In this document: positions 35,032 through 43,546 of the stretch, one piece after another
Position numbering within the stretch: the stretch's first letter is position 1
Layout of the letters: every line of letters starts with the position of its first letter
Assembly: GCA_038225955.1 (NCBI GenBank)
Contig: JBBRQV010000002.1
Location: forward strand, 22,339 to 86,338
Source: JAFDZO01 sp038225955
GTDB taxonomy: Bacteria; Bacteroidota; Ignavibacteria; Tepidaquicellales; Tepidaquicellaceae
Direction of reading: 5' to 3'
DNA: 64,000 bases
Made by a program: the position numbers and the translations under genes
The notes under the pieces: model-generated
Database searches by the model: none
The model's input: only the letters and a program-made list of their open reading frames with translations
What the model was told of the DNA's origin: nothing

Positions 35032-37155
35032 TTATTTTATAAGCATCATCTTCATGCTTTTTACATTTTTTATTGAGGCGCTTTCAGAAACTATCTGATA
35101 AATGTACAATCCGCTGGCAAGATTAAGTTTCCCTGCATCGAACTGTGTCTTATAGTATCCTGCGCTTTGAATTTCATTTACTAAAGTCGCGGCAAGTCTT
35201 CCCGTAACATCATAAACATTAATTGTAACTTTAGAATCGTTCGGAAGCTCATATTCAATATTCGTAGTCGGATTGAATGGATTAGGATAATTCTGCTTCA
35301 ACACAAATTTTTTCGGAGCGCCTATATTTACATCAGAATTCAAATTGTAATATTTGTAATTCCCGTTGTAATCAATTTGCTTTAGTCTGTAATTGTAAAT
35401 CCCGGTATTAATTAATTTGTCTCTATAAGAATAAGAATGTACCGTATTTGATGTTCCATTTCCCTGAACAAAGCTGACTCTCTGCCAGTTGTTATTCCCT
35501 GATTTTCTTTCAATATCAAATCCGGAATTATTATTTTCCGATGAAGTAATCCATTTCAAAGTTACATTATTGTTATCGATTTCACTCGTTAAGCTTTGCA
35601 ATTCCACAGGCAATACTCCGTTGCTATCTATAACCCACTGAGCTATTACATCAAAAACTATATTTGTATTGGTCGAAAACTTAGAGTAAAGATTTGTACA
35701 GAACAACATATTATAATCTGTTCCTGCAAATAAAACTGCTGCAGCCGTATCTTTATTTCCGTCTTCATTAAAAGGAACAAAACCTGCAATGCCTGAATTA
35801 ACCGGCTTCAGAAAATCCGGTGATGCATCAGTTACCATAGTAGAAGTTACTGCAGAAAAATTATTTACACCTTTCAGAGTTGCACTTGCTAAAGGAATAG
35901 AAGTAAGCCAGTTATCCCCTAAATACTCTGCTCTTAAATATTGTCTTAAAAAAGTTGTATCCTTCGCGCTCGCTGAAGCATTTACTTTCGGGTCATTTGA
36001 ATAAGCGATATCATTTCCAAAAACAGCTAGAGTTCTTTTTTGAGTGCTCAAAGAATTATCAAGAAAAATTTTCATCGAATCTCTTAATGCATCGTTCCAT
36101 GTAACACCTGCACCGAATAAAACAATTACAGATCGCCAGGGCTGCAAAGAACCGCCGTATGTACCCATAGATAATACATCGTAATAGGTTGCGTAAGCAG
36201 ATGCATTAAGATGAGTGACCAGTGAGTCTTTACTCGCTGCATCATTATAATAAATTAAAATTGTCTTTGCTACATTTGGAGTGAACGAATGCGACAATGT
36301 GTCGTTAGCAGGATTACTGTCACCAGCCATATAAACGGAATCTTTAATTGTATAAGGAGTGCCTGCGCTGAAACTGAAAGGATCAAAATATGCAAATGAA
36401 ATTGCACCTGCAGCTAAACCCGTAATAGTTTTCGTACTTGAGTATCCACCTGGAGAAATTGTACGTGTAACATTAAACGTAGCAGGAGAAGTACCATTAT
36501 TCCTGTATCTTCCGTAAGGTGTAATATTACTTGAATTGAAATACATCATTCCGGAATTTTCCAATGATAATGCCTGAACATCTGCAGTAAGACTGTTTCC
36601 CAAAGTAATATTATCAAGATAAAGGTTATTACCATATCCCGATGTAAAATAAAATTGTATCTGTGAGTTGTTTCCTGTAACAGCAGAATTTAATTTTAGC
36701 TTTATTGTTGCCCATTGAGTTGCTGAAGGCGAGAATTCAAAATCAGTTCCAGGGGCTGTTGCAATATTGTTTAATTGGTAAGCGGCTAATGTAATAGAAA
36801 ATGTTGCACCGTTATCAGTTGAAATTTTTATAAGAAGTGAATCGGGCTCAATGGTGGTATACGGCGCATAAGCATAATCAAAAACTAAAGTATCATTGCC
36901 CGTTAAGTTCGCAAATACAGGTGTATTTAATACTGCGGTTCCACTAATTACGTTGAAAAAATCTGCTTTAACGCTTCCGCTGCCAAAGCCAAATCCGCTG
37001 ATACCTGAGCTTCTTGAAATAATGTCACTTGCATCGGTTTCCGTCCATCCTGTAGGAGGGTAAGTTGCGGTTTCAAAAGTTTCATTAATCTTAAGCTGTG
37101 AATAAGCCTCGCCAAAAGCAAATAAAATGCTAAGAAATATAAATATTTTAGTCAT
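35032..37155 (-). CDS. secreted multi-domain protein with T9SS sorting domain
   Basis: The start is placed at ATG 37155, which begins the signal peptide MTKIFIFLSILFAFGEAYSQ; a codon 21 bases upstream would lengthen it needlessly and overlaps a -7 promoter match. The 707-residue product has an N-terminal jelly-roll resembling 'choice-of-anchor' domains (about 20-180, ending YLDNITLG). A middle region of unknown fold follows. Then comes an Ig/Fn3-like segment (VELQSLTSEIDNNNVTLKW) and the C-terminal NYPNPFNPTTNIEYELP...MLIK sorting domain. It is probably cell-surface or released. No enzymatic motif was recognised. Confidence 0.87.
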   Translation of the reverse strand: MTKIFIFLSILFAFGEAYSQLKINETFETATYPPTGWTETDASDIISRSSGISGFGFGSGSVKADFFNVISGTAVLNTPVFANLTGNDTLVFDYAYAPYTTIEPDSLLIKISTDNGATFSITLAAYQLNNIATAPGTDFEFSPSATQWATIKLKLNSAVTGNNSQIQFYFTSGYGNNLYLDNITLGNSLTADVQALSLENSGMMYFNSSNITPYGRYRNNGTSPATFNVTRTISPGGYSSTKTITGLAAGAISFAYFDPFSFSAGTPYTIKDSVYMAGDSNPANDTLSHSFTPNVAKTILIYYNDAASKDSLVTHLNASAYATYYDVLSMGTYGGSLQPWRSVIVLFGAGVTWNDALRDSMKIFLDNSLSTQKRTLAVFGNDIAYSNDPKVNASASAKDTTFLRQYLRAEYLGDNWLTSIPLASATLKGVNNFSAVTSTMVTDASPDFLKPVNSGIAGFVPFNEDGNKDTAAAVLFAGTDYNMLFCTNLYSKFSTNTNIVFDVIAQWVIDSNGVLPVELQSLTSEIDNNNVTLKWITSSENNNSGFDIERKSGNNNWQRVSFVQGNGTSNTVHSYSYRDKLINTGIYNYRLKQIDYNGNYKYYNLNSDVNIGAPKKFVLKQNYPNPFNPTTNIEYELPNDSKVTINVYDVTGRLAATLVNEIQSAGYYKTQFDAGKLNLASGLYIYQIVSESASIKNVKSMKMMLIK

Positions 37156-37175
37156 AAGAGCATTTAAGATAGTCA

Positions 37176-37183
37176 CAAAACTA
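37176..37183 (-). promoter_or_regulatory. -7 promoter element (TAGTTTTG) for the T9SS protein gene
   Basis: On the minus strand TAGTTTTG is a perfect match to the Bacteroidota -7 consensus TAnnTTTG, 20 bp before the chosen ATG at 37155. No clear -33 TTG was found at the expected distance. Confidence 0.45.
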
Positions 37184-37263
37184 TCAAAAATCGAATGAAT
37201 AATTCATCTTTAAAGTGGATTTTTTAGACAAAGTGTGATGTAAAATTACAAAATGAATTGGGC

Positions 37264-37294
37264 TTGAATTTAAATTTAGGTATGCCTAAATTTA
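37264..37294 (+). promoter_or_regulatory. promoter of the MntR operon (TTG-N20-TAAATTTA)
   Basis: TTG at 37264-37266 and TAAATTTA at 37287-37294 are separated by 20 bp, the spacing of Bacteroidota promoters; the second box differs from TAnnTTTG only at the last base. The palindromic operator at 37272-37293 sits inside it, so a bound repressor would block it. Confidence 0.5.
37272..37293. promoter_or_regulatory. DtxR/MntR-type palindromic operator
   Basis: AAATTTAGG (37272-37280) and CCTAAATTT (37285-37293) are perfect 9-bp complements around TATG. The TTTAGG...CCTAAA core is the form bound by DtxR/MntR-family regulators, and it lies 20 bp before the gene for just such a regulator, pointing to autoregulation of the whole operon. 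Confidence 0.85.
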
Positions 37295-37312
37295 TTTGTA
37301 AGAATATTTAAT

Positions 37313-37963
37313 ATGGAAAATAAAAGTATAGAGGATTATTTAAAGAATATATACTCGCTGAAAGTTTCGGAAGGGAAAGTAACCACATCACATCTTGCTG
37401 AGAAGATGAATATCAGTTCGGCTGCCGTGAGTGAAATGATTTCCAAACTTTCAAAATCGGGGCATATATCAAACACTCCTTATAAAGGTTTTGAACTAAC
37501 GGCGCAGGGGGAGAAGATTGCCGTTAACTTAATCCGCAAGCACAGGCTTTGGGAAGTTTTTTTAGTAAAGCATTTGAAGTATCCCTGGGATAAAGTTCAC
37601 GATGAAGCAGAACGGCTGGAGCACTCATCATCAGACGAATTAATAAAAAATCTTGAAGAGTTTATGAACTTTCCGAAATTCGATCCACACGGCGAGCCTA
37701 TTCCTGATATTAACGGGAATATAGAAGTGTGCAATGATTTTCAATTATCAAAAGCAGAGCCGGGGCAATCGTACATTGTAAAAAGAGTTTCGGATGAAAA
37801 TTCTGAAATTCTTGCATACCTCTCAAAAATCGGATTGAAACTAAACGATAAAATAAAAATTCTGGAAAAAATTAATTTTGATAACTCAATTCAGATTCAA
37901 AATAAATCACTTAAACTTTTTTTAAGTGAAAAATTATCTAACTGTATTTTTGTATCTCAATAA
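37313..37963 (+). CDS. mntR: DtxR/MntR-family metal-dependent transcriptional regulator
   Basis: This 216-residue protein has the complete three-part layout. The winged helix (1-60) includes the recognition region TSHLAEKMNISSAAVSEMI. The metal-binding and dimer domain (about 60-135) includes RKHRLWEVFL and DEAERLEHSSSDELI. The FeoA/SH3-like domain is at about 145-214. When loaded with Mn(II) or Fe(II), such proteins repress metal uptake. MntH two genes downstream argues for manganese sensing. The operator at 37272-37293 is directly upstream. The outer-membrane barrel gene starts 4 bases after its stop. Confidence 0.92.
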   Translation: MENKSIEDYLKNIYSLKVSEGKVTTSHLAEKMNISSAAVSEMISKLSKSGHISNTPYKGFELTAQGEKIAVNLIRKHRLWEVFLVKHLKYPWDKVHDEAERLEHSSSDELIKNLEEFMNFPKFDPHGEPIPDINGNIEVCNDFQLSKAEPGQSYIVKRVSDENSEILAYLSKIGLKLNDKIKILEKINFDNSIQIQNKSLKLFLSEKLSNCIFVSQ

Positions 37964-37967
37964 AAAT

Positions 37968-38753
37968 ATGACCCCTAAAATAAAAATATTAACTCTGCTG
38001 ATTATTTTTTTCATATCAGGAAAAATTTTCTCCCAGGATATAAATCCGGACAGACCGGACAAAACGGAATCTACTATAACTCTCGATATTGATAAATTTC
38101 AACTTGAAACAGGTATTGAATATACATCTATGAAGGTTGAGGATTTTGGAACTTCCAAATCACTTACCGCTCCAACAACGCTTTTAAGATTTGGGATTTT
38201 AAAAAATGTAGAGTTGAGATTAAGTTTTGATTTTTCGGATTCATACTTTACAAATAACAACGATTCATTTCCAAGCACAACTCCAAAGCTAGCCTTAACT
38301 GCTCCAAGATTTGGAGCTAAAGTTCACATTGCTGATGGAAAAGGATGGGTTCCTGATTTTTCTGTGTTAGGCTCTGTTACAATTCCAAAAATAGGCAGTG
38401 AATTTAATAAAACAAATTTTCTCAATCCCGAATTTAAGCTTTTATTCAACAATAATATTTCAGAGAAGTTAGATGTTGGCTATAATCTTATAGCTGCGTG
38501 GAATAACGAATTGGAAGAAAAAGAATTTTCTTATTCAGTATCACTGGGCGCAGAATTAACTCCACGCTGGAATTCGTTTTTTGAAGTATATGGAAATTTT
38601 CCTTCGGATGACTCACCGTCAAATCAAAATATTGATGTAGGGCTTTCATACTTACTGAAAAAAAATATTAGTATAGATGTATATGGTGGTTTAGGATTAA
38701 GTTCGTCTTCAAATGATTTTATACTGGGCACAGGAATATCTCTGAAATTTTAA
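37968..38753 (+). CDS. outer-membrane beta-barrel, MetA-pathway-like transporter family
   Basis: The start is taken at ATG 37968 (MTPKIKILTLLIIFFISG signal peptide); an in-frame upstream codon at 37926 lies inside mntR. The 261-residue protein begins, after the signal, with INPDRPDKTEST and then alternating amphipathic strands ending in GTGISLKF with a terminal aromatic residue. This matches the small outer-membrane barrels in the 'MetA pathway of phenol degradation' family, generally annotated as transporters. Placed between mntR and mntH under a metal-responsive operator, it may let manganese through the outer membrane (inference). Confidence 0.78.
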   Translation: MTPKIKILTLLIIFFISGKIFSQDINPDRPDKTESTITLDIDKFQLETGIEYTSMKVEDFGTSKSLTAPTTLLRFGILKNVELRLSFDFSDSYFTNNNDSFPSTTPKLALTAPRFGAKVHIADGKGWVPDFSVLGSVTIPKIGSEFNKTNFLNPEFKLLFNNNISEKLDVGYNLIAAWNNELEEKEFSYSVSLGAELTPRWNSFFEVYGNFPSDDSPSNQNIDVGLSYLLKKNISIDVYGGLGLSSSSNDFILGTGISLKF

Positions 38754-38779
38754 TTTAGTTTTTTTAAATAGTTTTTATA

Positions 38780-40174
38780 ATGGGTAAGGATTTAGAAATA
38801 GAAAATGGCAAAGAAGTTTTGAATGAAACGTTGAAAAATAGTTTGAAAGAAACCGGATGGAGAAGTACTCCTATGTACAATTCTCTACCGGAAGTATTCG
38901 GCACAATCAGTGTACCGGGTACAGGTTCTTTCTGGAAAAAATTATTGGCATTCGCTGGTCCCGGACTTATGGTTGCAGTGGGTTACATGGATCCCGGCAA
39001 CTGGGCAACTGATATTGCCGGTGGAGCGCAGTTCGGGTACACACTCTTATCAGTAATTTTAATTTCAAATATTTTTGCAATTTTCCTTCAGTATCTTGCA
39101 TTGAAGCTTGGCATTGCTACGGGCCGCGATTTAGCTCAGGCTTGCCGTGACCACTACAATAAACCTGTTGCGTTTACCCTATGGGTGCTTTGCGAAATTG
39201 CTATAGCTGCATGCGACCTGGCAGAAGTTATCGGTTCGGCAATTGCTTTGAATTTGCTCTTTGGCATCCCGCTAACGTTCGGAGTATTAATAACAGTAAT
39301 GGATGTGTTATTGATTTTATTTTTCCAGCATAAAGGATTTAGATATATTGAGAGTATTGTGGGCAGCCTTATTATTGTAATACTATTTTGTTTCGGTTAT
39401 GAAATAATTGTTTCCAAACCCGATGTTTTTCCTATGCTTGCAGGGCTTCTTCCTGCCGCTAAGATTGTTTTCAATCCGAATATGCTTTACATAGCAATCG
39501 GAATTTTAGGCGCCACTGTTATGCCTCACAATTTATATCTTCACTCCAGTATTGTACAGACAAGAAATTTTGAGAAAAATAATACCGGAAGAAAAATGGC
39601 AGTGAAGTTTGCTACTATTGATTCAACCGTTTCACTACTCCTTGCTTTTTTTATCAATGCAGCAATTTTAATTGTCTCGGCTGCTACGTTTCACAACACA
39701 GGCTATCAGGATGTTGCCGATATAAACGATGCATATAAATTATTAACCCCTCTCCTTGGTGCGGGACTAGCGAGTATATTCTTTGCGATTGCATTGCTTG
39801 CTTCAGGGCAGAACTCAACTTTGACAGGTACACTTGCCGGGCAGATTGTAATGGAAGGATTTTTGCATATTCGCTTAAAACCCTGGCTGCGAAGATTGAT
39901 AACACGATTGATTGCAGTAATACCTGCTTTAATTGTGACAATTATGTACGGAGAAAAAGGAACAACAAGCCTGCTGATACTGAGTCAGGTAATTCTTTCA
40001 ATGCAGCTTAGCTTTGCAGTGGTTCCGCTTGTGCTTTTTACAAGCGATAAGAAAAAGATGGGAATATTTGTAAACAAGCCTTATATAAAAATTATTGCCT
40101 GGGTAATAAGCGCAATCATTATTGTTTTAAATGTATATTTACTGATTGAAACTTTTAAAGAGTGGTTTGGTTAA
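38780..40174 (+). CDS. mntH: Nramp-family Mn(II)/Fe(II) transporter
   Basis: This 464-residue protein has about eleven membrane segments and the two Nramp metal-site motifs: DPGN at 71-74 in TM1 (GYMDPGNWATDIAGG) and MPHN at 248-251 in TM6 (ATVMPHNLYLHSS). It imports divalent manganese or iron with protons. It is the third gene of the mntR operon, 26 bp after the barrel gene. The following binding-protein gene overlaps its end. Confidence 0.95.
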   Translation: MGKDLEIENGKEVLNETLKNSLKETGWRSTPMYNSLPEVFGTISVPGTGSFWKKLLAFAGPGLMVAVGYMDPGNWATDIAGGAQFGYTLLSVILISNIFAIFLQYLALKLGIATGRDLAQACRDHYNKPVAFTLWVLCEIAIAACDLAEVIGSAIALNLLFGIPLTFGVLITVMDVLLILFFQHKGFRYIESIVGSLIIVILFCFGYEIIVSKPDVFPMLAGLLPAAKIVFNPNMLYIAIGILGATVMPHNLYLHSSIVQTRNFEKNNTGRKMAVKFATIDSTVSLLLAFFINAAILIVSAATFHNTGYQDVADINDAYKLLTPLLGAGLASIFFAIALLASGQNSTLTGTLAGQIVMEGFLHIRLKPWLRRLITRLIAVIPALIVTIMYGEKGTTSLLILSQVILSMQLSFAVVPLVLFTSDKKKMGIFVNKPYIKIIAWVISAIIIVLNVYLLIETFKEWFG

Positions 40175-40970
40175 TATTTCACCTCAATATCCGAAACGAA
40201 TCATCTGTCTTACAGAAGAGTTTACAGAGACACTTTATCTCCTCGGGAGAGAGGAATTAATTGTAGGCATTTCGGGATTCACAGTTCGACCTCCGGAAGC
40301 TCGTAAAACAAAACCAAAGGTCTGCACTTTCATAGATGCAAATTATGGAAAAATATATTCTCTCAAGCCTGATTTAATCTTTGCCTTCTCCGATTTACAG
40401 GCTGATATTGTAAAGGAGCTTATCAAAAACGGAATAAATGTCTTCTGCTTTAATCAGAGAAGTATTGTCGATATTCTTTCTATGATGCGAACTATCGGAG
40501 CTATAATAGGAGAAAATAAAAAAGCGGATAAGCTCGTTTCTTCAATAGAAAAAAATCTCAATAAAATTTGTTCAGCTTCTCAAAAAGTAAAAGTAAAACC
40601 AAAAATTTATTTTGAAGAATGGGATGAACCGATGATAAGCGGAATTCAATGGGTTGAGGAACTCGTAGAAATCTGCGGAGGTGAAACGATTTTTCCGGAA
40701 TTGAGAAACTGCTCGCTGGCAAAAGACAGGTTCGTGAAATCGGAAGATGTCATTGAAAAAAATCCTGATATAATACTTGCCTCATGGTGCGGCAAGGGTG
40801 TGAAGATTAATAAAATAAAATCGCGTGCGGGATGGGAAAATATTAACGCTGTTAAAAATAATAAAATTTACGAAATTAAATCTTCAATTATACTTCAGCC
40901 CGGTCCGGCTTCTCTCACAGACGGTGTTACAAAAATTTCTGAAATTATTAGTTCGTACAACACTCTTTAA
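40167..40970 (+). CDS. BtuF-like substrate-binding domain without signal peptide
   Basis: This protein of about 267 residues has the helical-backbone metal/cobalamin-binding fold (Peripla_BP_2). It has PKRIICLTEEFTETLYLLG at the start, SLKPDLIFAFSDLQADIV, an EEWDEPMISGIQW segment and a final IILQPGPASLTDGV. The domain begins almost at the first codon, so there is no signal peptide and the protein is probably cytoplasmic, unlike BtuF. The start is uncertain: TTG 40167 or TTG 40146, both overlapping mntH. No permease or ATPase lies beside it. It may bind a corrinoid or metal chelate; the role is unknown. Confidence 0.75.
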   Translation: MVNISPQYPKRIICLTEEFTETLYLLGREELIVGISGFTVRPPEARKTKPKVCTFIDANYGKIYSLKPDLIFAFSDLQADIVKELIKNGINVFCFNQRSIVDILSMMRTIGAIIGENKKADKLVSSIEKNLNKICSASQKVKVKPKIYFEEWDEPMISGIQWVEELVEICGGETIFPELRNCSLAKDRFVKSEDVIEKNPDIILASWCGKGVKINKIKSRAGWENINAVKNNKIYEIKSSIILQPGPASLTDGVTKISEIISSYNTL

Positions 40971-40987
40971 TAATAAAATTTTATACT

Positions 40988-41518
40988 GTGGATATACAAA
41001 GACTTAAATTCCCCATAGGCGAATTCGCTCCCCTCGATAATTATTCAAAAGAAAATTTAGATTTATACATTAAAGATCTTGAAGTTCTTCCCTCACAGTT
41101 AAGAAAAGAAACGAAATCTTTATCAGATGAACAGCTTGATACTGCTTACCGCCCTGATGGATGGACAATCAGACAGGTTGTGCATCATCTTCCCGATAGC
41201 CATATGAATGCTTTTATAAGATTCAAGCTTACGCTTACGGAAGATAATCCTTTAATTCGTCCTTATGATGAAAGCAAATGGGCAAACCTTCCCGATGCAA
41301 AACTTCCTGCGGAAATTTCTTTACAGCTGCTTGAAACGATTCATAAAAGACTGACTCTATTATTAAAAGCTTTGAAGGAAGAGGATTTTGAAAGACAATA
41401 TACGCATCCCGAGTATAAAAAAGTTTTCACACTTAAAGAAGCGCTGCATATGTACTCGTGGCATGGCAAGCATCATCTTGCGCATATAACGGAGTTGAAG
41501 AAAAGAATGGGCTGGTAG
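40988..41518 (+). CDS. YfiT-like DinB-fold metal-dependent hydrolase (putative bacillithiol transferase)
   Basis: This 176-residue protein matches YfiT/BstA: FPIGEF near the start, RPDGWTIRQVVHHLPDSHMN, and a C-terminal YSWHGKHHLAHI. The three conserved metal-binding His groups (HH, H, HxxxH) are present. The family includes bacillithiol S-transferases, which conjugate electrophiles for detoxification; whether this organism makes bacillithiol cannot be seen here. The start is GTG at 40988, 17 bp after the BtuF-like gene, so it may belong to the same transcript. Confidence 0.88.
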   Translation: MDIQRLKFPIGEFAPLDNYSKENLDLYIKDLEVLPSQLRKETKSLSDEQLDTAYRPDGWTIRQVVHHLPDSHMNAFIRFKLTLTEDNPLIRPYDESKWANLPDAKLPAEISLQLLETIHKRLTLLLKALKEEDFERQYTHPEYKKVFTLKEALHMYSWHGKHHLAHITELKKRMGW

Positions 41519-41543
41519 CCTCTTTGCAAATAGCATAAATAAA

Positions 41544-41573
41544 AAACCCGTTCACTTAAAAGAAAACGGGTTT
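41544..41573 (-). terminator. terminator after the small zinc-ribbon gene (first of two near-twins)
   Basis: AAACCCGTT (41544-41552) and AACGGGTTT (41565-41573) pair exactly around 12 bases. Read on the minus strand, the stem is followed by TTTTTT, so it terminates the small gene at 41601-41771. It nearly repeats the hairpin at 41859-41892. Its plus-strand side also has an A-rich lead but no T run. Confidence 0.8.
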
Positions 41574-41600
41574 AAACTTGGGTATAAATTGTAAATATTT

Positions 41601-41771
41601 TTATATTGCCGGATGTATTTTAAAATCTCGGCTATCCTGAGAAGATTTGTAATTTCTCCAAATGTACTTACATTTCTGATTTTGACAATAGAATGTAATA
41701 TTGGAATCGGATAGTTCGTGCAAAAAAACCTCATTTTTCTCGCATTTAGGACACTTCATTTTTGAATCCAT
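41601..41771 (-). CDS. 56-residue zinc-ribbon protein
   Basis: This short frame encodes 56 residues starting MDSKMKCPKCEKNEV, with a second pair of cysteines in YCQNQKCKYIW. Two CxxC/CxxxxC knuckles 18 residues apart form a plausible zinc ribbon. The gene has its own terminator on the minus strand (41544-41573). A second ATG four codons in is possible. Function unknown; small ribbons of this kind bind nucleic acids or other proteins. It lies between the YfiT-like gene and a T9SS protein, filling most of an otherwise empty 400-bp gap. Confidence 0.72.
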   Translation of the reverse strand: MDSKMKCPKCEKNEVFLHELSDSNITFYCQNQKCKYIWRNYKSSQDSRDFKIHPAI

Positions 41772-41858
41772 GGTAATCTTCTTTTTAATATTCGTTAATA
41801 CTATAAATACCTTATTCTGCTCTGCAATGATACGCTAAAAGAAGTGCTTACATAATAA

Positions 41859-41892
41859 AAAACCCGTTTACTCTTGAAGGCAAACGGGTTTT
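41859..41892 (-). terminator. terminator of the T9SS protein gene (second of two near-twins)
   Basis: AAAACCCGTTT (41859-41869) pairs exactly with AAACGGGTTTT (41882-41892). On the minus strand a T run follows. It lies 27 bp past the stop of the 41919-43442 gene and shares its stem and flanks with the hairpin at 41544-41573. Confidence 0.85.
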
Positions 41893-41918
41893 AATTCTAA
41901 AAGAAATTAATTTTTAAA

Positions 41919-43442
41919 TTACTTTATAAGACTCATCTTTTTTACTTCACTGAAATTTTCAGATTCCAATTTATAGAAGTAAACTCCGCTCGACAAATTT
42001 TTCCCATCGAACTGAACAGAGTAATTTCCTGCAGTCATATTTTGAGAAACTAATTTATCAACTTCTCTTCCCATTATATCGAACACTCTCAAATTTACGT
42101 ATGAATTTTTTGGAACATTGAAAGAAATCTTCGTAGTTGGGTTAAACGGGTTCGGATAATTTTGTCTCAGCTCAAACTTATCTGCAACTGAGTTTGCATT
42201 TGGAGTTACGTTTGTAACTGCAGCATACCTGTCCCAATAAACTTTGTTTCCGGAGGGAGTATATCCTAGGAACACAGCTCCAAAATCAGTCGAAGGAAGC
42301 TCAACTAAGAATGGTTTTGCTCCGCTTGAAGAAAACACCGGCGGAAATTCTGAGAACGAAAATCCCGGTGAGAAAAATGAAGGACCTTCTGCACTTGAGT
42401 ATGTATAAACCATCTTATCAGTTATATTACTGGGATTTCCAATCTGCAGACTATCAGAGAAATATATTAAATCTACCCCGGGAAATATTGAAGTAGTCGA
42501 TGCCGCTAAATCAAACCAATATTCATCGCGTGTGGGACTTGAAGAAATTGAGAAAGGAGAAGTGTAAACTAATCCTGCATTTAAACTGGTAATACATTTT
42601 AAATCAATATTGCCTGTGCTTCCTTCAGTATAAACAGTCCATACTGTATTTCCTCTTCTAACAGTTTTTAGTTCATTATGCGCAACTGATGTATCGGTAA
42701 TGATATCTACAAACGAAAGTGAAATGAATGATAAAGCCCCGGGAGAACTTTGTCTGTAAAGTCCGGAGCGCCAAATAGATTTCTCAGGAAAATCTGATCT
42801 TAGAGGACCTCTGTAATTAAAAATCATAGTATCTCCATATGTGGAAAAAGTCATTTTTGGTGAGCCGCCTGAGTTTGAGATGAGTCCTGCTCCCACCCAT
42901 GAAAAGCCTCCGTCAGTTGTGGCAATTCTTCTCAGAGTATCTCCGTTGGTCTGATAAAAAACATACATCGCATTTGTTGATGATACTGCAACATCAAAAT
43001 TTTTAGATGGAGCGAGAGCTAAAATTGTTACCGTACCTGTTAATGGATTCCATCTTGCAATTGTACCGTCAACTCTGAAAAAGCAATAAATTGAGTCAGT
43101 TGTTTTGATAAGTTTAACATCTCCATACTTTGCTCTTACCGAAATACCGGATGCAAACAATGTCCAATTGCTTCCGTTATTTGTGGACTGCATTAATATC
43201 AATCCAAGATTTGAAGTAAGAAGTGTATCATTTATAGCCGTGTATATTGTACCGTTTGGAGCGCGGACTCCCGACATCGGTCCGATTGGATTCGTGTTTG
43301 CAAGAAGAACATCTCCTGCAAAGTCAGGACTAAGTACTGAACCTAAACCTGTAGGGATAGCATTCTCTACGCGCAGGCTCTGGGCGTTAAGAAAAGATGT
43401 CAGAAAAAATACTGAAATTAATGTTAATAAAATTTTTTTCAC
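41919..43442 (-). CDS. secreted sialidase/BNR-like propeller protein with T9SS sorting domain
   Basis: This 507-residue protein begins with a clear signal peptide (MKKILLTLISVFFLTSFLNAQ) from a GTG start at 43442. The body shows repeated S/T-N-N-G-x-x-W-type motifs (QSTNNGSNWTLF, TTDGGFSWVG), typical of BNR-repeat beta-propellers. The end is the sorting domain NYPNPFNPTTKISFNVP...MSLIK. It should be exported through T9SS and sit on the surface or be released. No sialidase active-site set was found, so enzymatic activity is not claimed. A terminator follows at 41859-41892. Confidence 0.85.
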   Translation of the reverse strand: MKKILLTLISVFFLTSFLNAQSLRVENAIPTGLGSVLSPDFAGDVLLANTNPIGPMSGVRAPNGTIYTAINDTLLTSNLGLILMQSTNNGSNWTLFASGISVRAKYGDVKLIKTTDSIYCFFRVDGTIARWNPLTGTVTILALAPSKNFDVAVSSTNAMYVFYQTNGDTLRRIATTDGGFSWVGAGLISNSGGSPKMTFSTYGDTMIFNYRGPLRSDFPEKSIWRSGLYRQSSPGALSFISLSFVDIITDTSVAHNELKTVRRGNTVWTVYTEGSTGNIDLKCITSLNAGLVYTSPFSISSSPTRDEYWFDLAASTTSIFPGVDLIYFSDSLQIGNPSNITDKMVYTYSSAEGPSFFSPGFSFSEFPPVFSSSGAKPFLVELPSTDFGAVFLGYTPSGNKVYWDRYAAVTNVTPNANSVADKFELRQNYPNPFNPTTKISFNVPKNSYVNLRVFDIMGREVDKLVSQNMTAGNYSVQFDGKNLSSGVYFYKLESENFSEVKKMSLIK

Positions 43443-43479
43443 AGAGTGCCTCTCTTTTTAAAATTAATAATGGTGACTA

Positions 43480-43487
43480 CAAAAATA
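43480..43487 (-). promoter_or_regulatory. -7 promoter element (TATTTTTG) for the propeller gene
   Basis: On the minus strand TATTTTTG fits TAnnTTTG exactly, 37 bp before the GTG start at 43442. A -33 TTG is seen only at a longer spacing of 25 bp, so confidence is limited. Confidence 0.4.
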
Positions 43488-43546
43488 ACTAAAATAAAAT
43501 ATAGATTCGTATCAAATGGACATCGTAAATATAAGAAGAAAATAAT

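Noticed and set aside
41552..41734. A 60-codon minus-strand frame rich in Ile and Asn
   Set aside because: It overlaps the zinc-ribbon gene in another frame and crosses its terminator. The cysteine-bearing frame is the more credible one.
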